Source: Gammaproteobacteria bacterium (lineage in GTDB: Bacteria > Pseudomonadota > Gammaproteobacteria > Pseudomonadales > Azotimanducaceae). Taken from it: a stretch of 5,746 nucleotides of DNA. The DNA lies in contig JAPPHP010000077.1 of the NCBI GenBank assembly GCA_028821035.1, forward strand, positions 1 to 5,746. Direction: 5' to 3'. This document shows positions 1 through 5,746 of the stretch, in pieces. Numbering within the stretch: the first letter of the stretch is position 1; each line of letters begins with the position of its first letter. Made by a program: the position numbers and the translations under genes. Below the pieces are notes generated by a model. It was not told where the DNA came from. It did not search any database and saw only the letters and a list, made by a program, of their open reading frames with translations.

Positions 1-2
1 TG

Positions 3-1055
<1,053 letters not shown>

Positions 1056-1077
1056 GCGGAAACCCCGAACGCGCCGA

Positions 1078-1821
1078 TCAGCCGAAGGTGTCGAGCGCCC
1101 CGCGCACCACGCACACGGCCCCGAGGGTGAGGATCACGTAGCCGCTGATCTGGCGGAAGCGGTCGTCGCGCAGGCGGGCCAGGAGGCGCGTTCCGATCCG
1201 TGCGCCGCCGACGGCGACCAGGCAGGCCAGCGCGAGCAGCCAGCCCGGCACTTCCACGGCTCCCCCGGCGCCTCCCACCAGGAACGCGTAGTACCCGACC
1301 TTCGCCAGGTGCCCGAGCGTCTGCGTGAAGGCCTTGCTCGCGACGACTTCGAAGCGGTCGAGGGAGGAGTGCAGGTAGAAGGCGTCGAGCAGCGGTCCGG
1401 AGGCGCCGGCGAAGAGTTGCGCCGCGGTCACCGTGACGCCGCACGCGAAGGCCGTCACCGGCCGCGTGACATCGAGCGCCACCGAACGAGGAGTCATGCG
1501 GGCCAGCCAGGGGAAGGCGCCGATCAGCATCAGGACCACCCCGGGCTCCGGCACCAGGGTCGCCGCGGCGAACGCCGCCACGACCACGGCCGCGCCCGCG
1601 GCGTAGGGTGGGACGATCTTCCACTGGATGTGCTTGCGCAGGAAGAAACAGCGCGCGCCGTTGGAGGCGGCCTGCACCGCGCCGTGCACGATCATCGCGG
1701 TGGAGACGGGCAGCACCAGTACCAGCACGCCCATGAGGATCAGGCCCCCGGCCATGCCCAGCACGCCGGACAGGATCGCCGTACCGAGCACGGCGGCCAG
1801 GATGACCGTCCAGACCATCAT
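1078..1821 (-). CDS. TauE/SafE-family membrane permease (sulfite exporter-like)
   Basis: This 247-residue, strongly hydrophobic protein should be an inner-membrane transporter of the TauE/SafE family. Members export sulfite, sulfoacetate or other organic anions, but the substrate here cannot be read from sequence. The family's internal duplication is visible. The first repeat has SGVLGMAGGLILMGVL (residues 18-33) followed by HGAVQAASNGARCFFLRKHIQW (from residue 46). The second has GASGPLLDAFYLHSSLDRFEVVASKAFTQTLGHLAKVGYYAFL in the middle of the protein. About seven or eight hydrophobic segments can be counted, and the length is normal for the family. The start is ATG at 1821 or the adjacent ATG at 1818, because the frame is closed upstream by a stop at 1854-1852. 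Neither ATG has a recognisable Shine-Dalgarno sequence, whereas a strong one sits upstream of an out-of-frame ATG at 1855. The gene is divergent from the LysR gene, with two palindromic operator-like sites between them. Confidence 0.88.
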   Translation of the reverse strand: MMVWTVILAAVLGTAILSGVLGMAGGLILMGVLVLVLPVSTAMIVHGAVQAASNGARCFFLRKHIQWKIVPPYAAGAAVVVAAFAAATLVPEPGVVLMLIGAFPWLARMTPRSVALDVTRPVTAFACGVTVTAAQLFAGASGPLLDAFYLHSSLDRFEVVASKAFTQTLGHLAKVGYYAFLVGGAGGAVEVPGWLLALACLVAVGGARIGTRLLARLRDDRFRQISGYVILTLGAVCVVRGALDTFG

Positions 1822-1859
1822 CGATCTGCCGGGCGCCGGGGCCCTGCCCGCTCATGGAT

Positions 1860-1882
1860 GTTCTCCTTGTCAGAAGGAGAAC
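1860..1882. promoter_or_regulatory. Palindromic operator-like site 1
   Basis: This is a perfect inverted repeat with 9-bp arms, GTTCTCCTT and AAGGAGAAC, around a 5-nt spacer (GTCAG), centred on 1871. It lies 39 bp upstream of the permease start, in the divergent region shared with the LysR gene. Its 21-bp core, TTCTCCTT-N5-AAGGAGAA, recurs exactly in site 2. Perfect dyad symmetry of this size is typical of a dimeric helix-turn-helix repressor's operator. No T-run follows on either strand, so a terminator is unlikely. The cognate regulator is not identified. Confidence 0.6.
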
Positions 1883-1891
1883 CGGCCAACG

Positions 1892-1916
1892 ATTTCTCCT
1901 TCTCAAAAGGAGAAAT
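1892..1916. promoter_or_regulatory. Palindromic operator-like site 2
   Basis: This is a perfect inverted repeat with 10-bp arms, ATTTCTCCTT and AAGGAGAAAT, around a 5-nt spacer (CTCAA), centred on 1904. The core is identical to site 1 and the two centres are 33 bp apart, about three helical turns, so bound dimers would sit on the same DNA face. On the minus strand the spacer and arm contain TTGAGA (1906-1901), a possible -35 element for the permease, although the matching -10 about 17 bp downstream is poor. Binding here could therefore block permease transcription; that is inference. Confidence 0.6.
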
Positions 1917-1958
1917 GGCGCAAGGGGCCGAAAAGCGGAGTGTGTCGCATGAACCCGG

Positions 1959-1964
1959 TATGAT
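1959..1964 (+). promoter_or_regulatory. Possible -10 element of the LysR gene promoter
   Basis: TATGAT matches the -10 consensus TATAAT at five of six positions in otherwise GC-rich DNA just upstream of the LysR gene. Initiation about 7 bp downstream would leave roughly 27 nt of leader before the ATG at 1998, and almost none before the ATG at 1980. No good -35 hexamer is seen at 16-18 bp, so the promoter may be weak, activated or wrongly identified. Confidence 0.3.
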
Positions 1965-1997
1965 TCTTGCTCGCTGGGAATGATTGTGCAGGCCTAC

Positions 1998-2852
1998 ATG
2001 ATCGAGAATCTCGAAACGCTCGTCACCCTCTCCAAGACGGGCACGATGATGGAGACGGCCACGGTGCTGAAAGTCTCGCAGAGCGCCGTCTCCAAGCGGA
2101 TCGCCGCCCTCGAACGCTACTACGACCGCAAGCTCATCGAGCGGGACGGGCGCCGCGTCGCGTTGACGCATCATGGTACGCGCCTCGTGGAGCGGGTCAC
2201 GCCGCTCATCTCGGAGGTACGCAGCGTCTTCCTGGAAGACAACGCGTTGCGCAAGGGGAAGCTGATCCTCGGCGTGTCGGAAGCGATCCTCTCGAGCTGG
2301 GGCCCGAGCCTGTTTGCCCGGGTGCACGAGGGACTGCCCGAGGTCGAACTCGACTTCCACGCGCAACGCTCGCCGGTCGTCCTCGACCGCATCCGTTCCG
2401 GCGAGTACATGATCGGCATATGCACGGGTTCGGCCGATGCCGACACGGACCTGCAGAGCGAGGTGCTGAGACTCGAGCCGATGGTGATCGTGCCCTCCGG
2501 TCTCGCCGCCATCGACTTCGAGCCGGGTCAGCCGCTCGACGTCATCACGATCGAGTCGCGGTCCGGCGCGTGGGCGTCCATCGAAGACGATCTGCGTCGG
2601 CTGCGCCTGCGGCGGAGTGCGTCGCTGGAGTCGTTCTTCGCGGCGGCCCAGATGGCGCTTGCGGGGTTCGGCCACGCGCTCGTGCCGGCGGGTGTTGCCC
2701 AGACCCTCGCCATTGGCCGGGACACCTTGATTCCGTTGGGCGCCGAGGGCCTCAACCGGCCCGTGCGGTTCGTCGCGCGCAAGTCGATGTTCTCGCGGCC
2801 CCTCGTGCAGAGCTTCTACCGGGAGGTGCTGGCGCAGGCGCGGAACCTGTAA
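1998..2852 (+). CDS. LysR-type transcriptional regulator
   Basis: This is a cytoplasmic DNA-binding regulator of 284 residues from this start, a normal size for the family. The N-terminal winged helix-turn-helix is clear: MIENLETLVTLSKTGTMMETA, then LKVSQSAVSKRIAALERYY (about residues 24-42), then KLIERDGRRVALT. The effector-binding domain begins near residue 85 with GKLILGVSEAILSSWGPSLFARV and continues through LDRIRSGEYMIGICTG to a late GHALVP-type motif. I prefer ATG 1998 over the in-frame ATG 1980. It gives the usual short N-terminus before the first helix, has a weak CAGG five bases upstream, and leaves a sensible leader after the candidate -10 at 1959. The start at 1980 would add MIVQAY. 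The gene is divergent from the permease and convergent with the amidohydrolase, with 22 bp between stops. Its ligand and targets are unknown, but the flanking permease and the ThDP enzyme/amidohydrolase pair are the natural candidates. Confidence 0.9.
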   Translation: MIENLETLVTLSKTGTMMETATVLKVSQSAVSKRIAALERYYDRKLIERDGRRVALTHHGTRLVERVTPLISEVRSVFLEDNALRKGKLILGVSEAILSSWGPSLFARVHEGLPEVELDFHAQRSPVVLDRIRSGEYMIGICTGSADADTDLQSEVLRLEPMVIVPSGLAAIDFEPGQPLDVITIESRSGAWASIEDDLRRLRLRRSASLESFFAAAQMALAGFGHALVPAGVAQTLAIGRDTLIPLGAEGLNRPVRFVARKSMFSRPLVQSFYREVLAQARNL

Positions 2853-2870
2853 CGGCACCGGCGGGCGCCG
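2853..2870. terminator. Possible weak hairpin between convergent genes
   Basis: The 22-bp gap between the convergent LysR and amidohydrolase stops contains an imperfect stem. CGGCACC (2853-2859) pairs with GGCGCCG (2864-2870) around a GGCG loop, with one mismatch. Only a short GGTTT follows on the plus strand and no T-run follows on the minus strand, so strong intrinsic termination is doubtful. Confidence 0.25.
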
Positions 2871-2874
2871 CGGT

Positions 2875-4038
2875 TTACAGCCCGTACAGCTCCGTGACGT
2901 TGCCGTGGGTGATTCGCTGGCGCTCGTCGTCCGGCACGCCTTCGAAGATCTCGTCGAGCACCTCCCGCGAACAGGGCCAGGTCGAGTCGACGTGGGGATA
3001 GTCGGAACCCCACATCAGGTTGTCGACGCCGATGATCTCCCGCGTGAGGATCGCCGGGCGGTCGTCCTCGATGGTGGCGTAGAACTGTCGGTGCCAGACC
3101 TCGTGCGGGCGCTCGCCGGTGAACGCCTCGGAGCGGAAACGGTGTTCGCGCTGCAAGCCCTGGTCGACCCGGTTCAGCCAGTAGGCGATCCAGCCGGCGT
3201 TGAACTCGCTCACGACGAACTTGAGGGTCGGATGGCGCTCCGCGACGCCGCGGCACATCAGTTCCACGAGCGTACGGGACACGGTGCTCGCCGTGTTGGC
3301 ATAGTCGAACACGGAATCCCGGTTGGGGTGCTTCTCGCGGTACTCGCGGGGCAGATGGGAGTTCGTGCCGACGTGCATGGAGAGCGGGAAGGCGGCTTCC
3401 TCCGCCATCGACCAGATCGGCTCATAGACCGCGTCGAAGTAGGGCGTCTCGGCCGGGGACGTGCAGGGGATGCAGCCGCCCCTGTAGCCCATGGCGATGA
3501 CGCGCTCAAGTTCGGCGGCGGCCGCCTCCGGATCCTGTACCGGGATCGCCGCCAGGCCGTGCAGGCGCCCGTTCGCGGCGGACGCGTAGTCGTGCAGCCA
3601 GTCGTTGTAGTTGCGCTGGCAGGCGACGAGCAGGTCGGTGTTCTCGAAGGAGAACATGCCGAAGAAGCCGGGATAGAGGAACTCGGCGGCGACGCCGTCG
3701 ATGTCCTGCTCTGCGCCGCGGCGTGCCCCGTCGCGGATGCCCGGGCTCAGGCCTTCGTAACCCTTGGCGAGGAGCTTCTTCGCTTCCGCATCCGTCAAGT
3801 CGTCCACCTCGGGCTTGTGGCCGCTGCGGCGCTCGATCTCGATGCCGTTGCGGGTCCGCATGCCCGCCCAGCCCATGCGCTTGCGCACGCCGCGGGGGCC
3901 GAGGGCCGGGATGACGATGGCGTCGTCGTCCGTCCCGGCGTTGATCACCCGGGGCGCGTCGTCGCCAAACCGTTCCGGGAGGCCGAGGAAGACATCCTCG
4001 GCCTCCATGACATGCGAATCCGCCGAAATCGGGTCCAT
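2875..4038 (-). CDS. Amidohydrolase family protein (PF04909-like, metal-dependent)
   Basis: This is a 387-residue cytoplasmic TIM-barrel hydrolase or decarboxylase of the amidohydrolase-2 (ACMSD-related) group. The N-terminus MDPISADSHVMEAEDVF carries the D-x-H-x-x-E strand-1 signature (D7, H9, E12). Later signatures are GRLHGLAAIPVQDP with a Gly-rich GYRGGCIP, SMHVGTNSHLP (H222, likely metal ligand), FVVSEFNAGWIAYWLNRVDQ (E278), and LMWGSDYPHVDSTWP (D346, the conserved Asp after strand 8). The C-terminal ITHGNVTELYGL is also typical. The true start is ATG 4038, with GGAG six bases upstream. The in-frame TTG at 4098 would add 20 unfamily-like residues. The ThDP enzyme gene lies 82 bp upstream on the same strand, which suggests one catabolic operon. 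Relatives decarboxylate or hydrolyse aromatic and cyclic acids, but the substrate here is not predictable. Confidence 0.9.
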   Translation of the reverse strand: MDPISADSHVMEAEDVFLGLPERFGDDAPRVINAGTDDDAIVIPALGPRGVRKRMGWAGMRTRNGIEIERRSGHKPEVDDLTDAEAKKLLAKGYEGLSPGIRDGARRGAEQDIDGVAAEFLYPGFFGMFSFENTDLLVACQRNYNDWLHDYASAANGRLHGLAAIPVQDPEAAAAELERVIAMGYRGGCIPCTSPAETPYFDAVYEPIWSMAEEAAFPLSMHVGTNSHLPREYREKHPNRDSVFDYANTASTVSRTLVELMCRGVAERHPTLKFVVSEFNAGWIAYWLNRVDQGLQREHRFRSEAFTGERPHEVWHRQFYATIEDDRPAILTREIIGVDNLMWGSDYPHVDSTWPCSREVLDEIFEGVPDDERQRITHGNVTELYGL

Positions 4039-4042
4039 GCTC

Positions 4043-4048
4043 TTCTCC
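4043..4048 (-). promoter_or_regulatory. Ribosome binding site of the amidohydrolase gene
   Basis: On the minus strand GGAGAA lies just upstream of ATG 4038, with six bases between GGAG and the start codon. A second GAGGAG lies a little further upstream (4056-4051). This supports the start at 4038 over the upstream in-frame TTG. The remaining spacer up to 4120 shows only a loose GC-rich stem, CGGGGA (4065-4070) with TCCCCG (4082-4087), and no T-run, so read-through from the ThDP enzyme gene is plausible. Confidence 0.6.
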
Positions 4049-4120
4049 GTCTCCTCGTGCCGGCCGGGGACTTTGGCGCATTCCCCGCCGAGGCTCAAGG
4101 CCGGCCCGCCGCCCGGCGCG

Positions 4121-5746
4121 TCAACCGAGGTACATGCCCCCGCCGCCGGGCGCCCATTCCGGATCGACCCGGACGTGGACTACCGACGGAGCGTCCGCGG
4201 CCAGGGCGCGCTCCAGGGCGGGCCGGATCTCTTCGGGTCGGTCGACGGCCTCCGCGTGGCCGTCCACCATCTCGGCGATCTTCTCGTACTTCGCGGGCAG
4301 CATGGCGCCGGCCGTCAGGTCGCCGTCGAAACTGCGGTGGGCCATGCGGTGGCCCGTGACGCCCTGGTTGTTGAGCACGACGCACACGATGTTGGCGCCG
4401 ACGCGCTTCGCCGTCTCGATGTCGTTGAACGCGGCGCCGAACGCGTAGTCGCCGCAGAAGAGCACGGCCGGGGCGTCCGGGCGGGCCAGCTTCGCACCGA
4501 TCGCGTAAGGGACGCCGGTACCCATGCAGCCGGTCGTGCCGGCGTTCAGCCGCGTGCGCATGCCGAAGCTCGGGAGCATCGTGCGCGCGACGGCCATCGT
4601 CACTTCGCCCTCGGCCACGATCGAGGCGTCGCGCGGCAGGACGCTGCGCACTTCCTCGGCCACCCGCGGCGGGTGGATGGGGACGGCCGTCGGGTCGAAC
4701 TGCTGGCGCATCCGGGCCTCGTTCCGGTCCCTTGCCTGGGCGAGCGTGTCGAGCCACGTGCCGTCGGCGCTTGCGAGGCCGCGTCCCTCGAGCGCGGCAT
4801 CGAGGGCCTCCGCGGCCGCCCCGGCGTCCGCGACGATGCCGAGGGCGAGGTCGGCGCCCGAGTAGAACTCTTCCTCCACGAGGTCGACCTGGGCCAACTG
4901 GACGCCGGGAGCGAGCCGCGCCGGCGAACCGCTCGCGAAGATCCAGTTGAAGCGTCCACCGAGCATCGCGATCACGTCGGCGCCCCGGAGAGCGGCGCCG
5001 CGCGCGGCGTTCATGAACGACGGCTGATCGTCGGGCAGCGTGCCGCGCGCCATCGGCGACGTGACGTAGGGAATGCCGCGGTCCACGAGCCGCTGGATCG
5101 CGGGACCGGCCTCGGACCATGCCGCGCCCTTGCCGAGGATCAGCAGCGGCCGTTCCGCGTCGGCGAGCATCGCGGCGAGGCGCTCGATCGCGTCCGGCGC
5201 CGGTTGGGGCTTGTCGATGCGGACGGGCACGTCCCGGTAACGCACCTTGGACTCGTCCACCTTGCCCTGGATCACGCTGTTCGGCAGGTCTAGGTACGTT
5301 CCTCCGGGCCGACCCGTCACGGACTGCCCGAGGGCCAAATGCAGCAGGTGCGGGATTTCGCGCGCCTGGTGCGCCTGGGCGAGCCACTTGACCGCCGGCC
5401 TGGCAAACGCCATCTGGTCGGCCTCCTGGAACGTCCCCAGTCCCGTAGCCGGCGCGTGGAACGAACCCCCGAGCACCGTGAGCGGCATGCCGCTCGTGGT
5501 CGCGACGTACAACGGCGTCACGGTGTTGGTCATCCCGGGACCGCTCCCCACGGCGACGACGCCGGGCCTGCGCTTGATGTACGCCCACGCGGAGGCCATG
5601 AAGCAGGCGTTCATTTCGTGGCGGCAGCCGATGAAACGGATCCCCTCGCGATGGGCCGCGCCCATGGCCTGGATCATCGGGCCGGCGATCACCCCGAACA
5701 GGGTGTCGACGCCGGCCCGCTTCAACTGGCGGGCGAGCAGTTCGTT
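4121..5746 (-). CDS. Thiamine-diphosphate-binding enzyme, acetolactate synthase / oxalyl-CoA decarboxylase / 2-hydroxyacyl-CoA lyase-like; N-terminus cut by the window edge
   Basis: This ThDP- and Mg-dependent enzyme cleaves or forms carbon-carbon bonds next to a carbonyl. The frame is open to the right edge and reads NELLARQLKRAGVDTLFGV, the usual beginning of the Pyr domain, so only a few residues are missing and the TTG at 5725 is not a start. In the 541 visible residues, IGCRHEMNA holds the cofactor-activating Glu (E44). GTFQEADQMAFARPAVKW and TGRPGGTYLDLPN close the first domain, and LILGKGAAW marks the central domain. NAGTTGCMGTGVPYAIGAKLA, then CGDYAFG (D433) and NNQG (N459, N460, G462), form the ThDP/Mg site with normal spacing. 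GDYAFG resembles the GDSAFG of oxalyl-CoA decarboxylase and 2-hydroxyacyl-CoA lyase more than the GDGSF of acetolactate synthase. FQE in place of the decarboxylase's YEE argues against a true oxalyl-CoA decarboxylase. The C-terminus is short and Gly-rich (APGGGGMYLG). The substrate is unresolved. The amidohydrolase gene follows on the same strand. Confidence 0.9.
   Translation of the reverse strand, partial: NELLARQLKRAGVDTLFGVIAGPMIQAMGAAHREGIRFIGCRHEMNACFMASAWAYIKRRPGVVAVGSGPGMTNTVTPLYVATTSGMPLTVLGGSFHAPATGLGTFQEADQMAFARPAVKWLAQAHQAREIPHLLHLALGQSVTGRPGGTYLDLPNSVIQGKVDESKVRYRDVPVRIDKPQPAPDAIERLAAMLADAERPLLILGKGAAWSEAGPAIQRLVDRGIPYVTSPMARGTLPDDQPSFMNAARGAALRGADVIAMLGGRFNWIFASGSPARLAPGVQLAQVDLVEEEFYSGADLALGIVADAGAAAEALDAALEGRGLASADGTWLDTLAQARDRNEARMRQQFDPTAVPIHPPRVAEEVRSVLPRDASIVAEGEVTMAVARTMLPSFGMRTRLNAGTTGCMGTGVPYAIGAKLARPDAPAVLFCGDYAFGAAFNDIETAKRVGANIVCVVLNNQGVTGHRMAHRSFDGDLTAGAMLPAKYEKIAEMVDGHAEAVDRPEEIRPALERALAADAPSVVHVRVDPEWAPGGGGMYLG

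Noticed and set aside
1860..1916. The palindromes as intrinsic terminators or a CRISPR-like array
   Set aside because: There are only two copies, no T-run on either strand, and they lie between divergent gene starts, where operators are expected and terminators are not.
1818..2858. 346-codon minus-strand open frame opposite the LysR gene
   Set aside because: It has no recognisable domain, and the opposite strand encodes an unambiguous LysR-type regulator.
4039..4098. TTG 4098 as the amidohydrolase start
   Set aside because: It adds 20 residues before the family's N-terminal signature, and ATG 4038 has a proper Shine-Dalgarno sequence.
2905..5293. Long plus-strand open frames (about 2905-4359 and 3764-5293) opposite the amidohydrolase and ThDP enzyme genes
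   Set aside because: Their translations are low-complexity Arg/Gly/Ala/His-rich with no family motifs. They are antisense shadows of two well-recognised genes in GC-rich DNA.
4095..5588. 497-codon minus-strand open frame overlapping the ThDP enzyme
   Set aside because: It is Arg/Gly-rich composition in an alternative frame of the ThDP enzyme, which carries all the family motifs.

Overview
The window is uniformly GC-rich, with G or C at most third codon positions, and reads as ordinary bacterial chromosome. Gene density, short convergent gaps and the protein families fit a free-living heterotroph with high-GC DNA, such as a pseudomonad-type proteobacterium or a similar environmental lineage. 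The sequence alone does not fix the phylum. I see no mobile elements, tRNA or rRNA genes, or CRISPR arrays.

Layout, left to right. (1) The 3' part of a biotin-dependent carboxylase gene (+) enters from the left edge. It encodes the C-terminal part of a biotin carboxylase domain fused to an AccB-like biotinyl domain with an unusual attachment motif. (2) A TauE/SafE-type membrane permease (-) converges on it with a 22-bp gap. (3) A relatively AT-rich divergent control region (about 1822-1997) holds two near-identical perfect palindromes, the most distinctive non-coding signal in the window. (4) A LysR-type regulator (+) reads away from this region. (5) Convergent with it, again 22 bp apart, is a metal-dependent amidohydrolase (-). 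(6) Upstream of the amidohydrolase on the same strand is a thiamine-diphosphate enzyme of the acetolactate synthase / oxalyl-CoA decarboxylase / 2-hydroxyacyl-CoA lyase superfamily, whose N-terminus runs off the right edge.

How they may work together. The ThDP enzyme and amidohydrolase share a strand and are 82 bp apart, so they are probably co-transcribed as part of a catabolic operon that begins outside the window. The LysR protein could control the divergent permease, the neighbouring catabolic genes, or both. The paired palindromes do not look like LysR boxes and probably bind another dimeric regulator. The carboxylase fragment belongs to a separate rightward transcription unit, and its carboxyltransferase partner is not visible.

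I found no clearly new multi-gene system. The items most worth checking are the twin operators, the AFKIF biotinyl domain, and the substrate of the ThDP enzyme/amidohydrolase pair.
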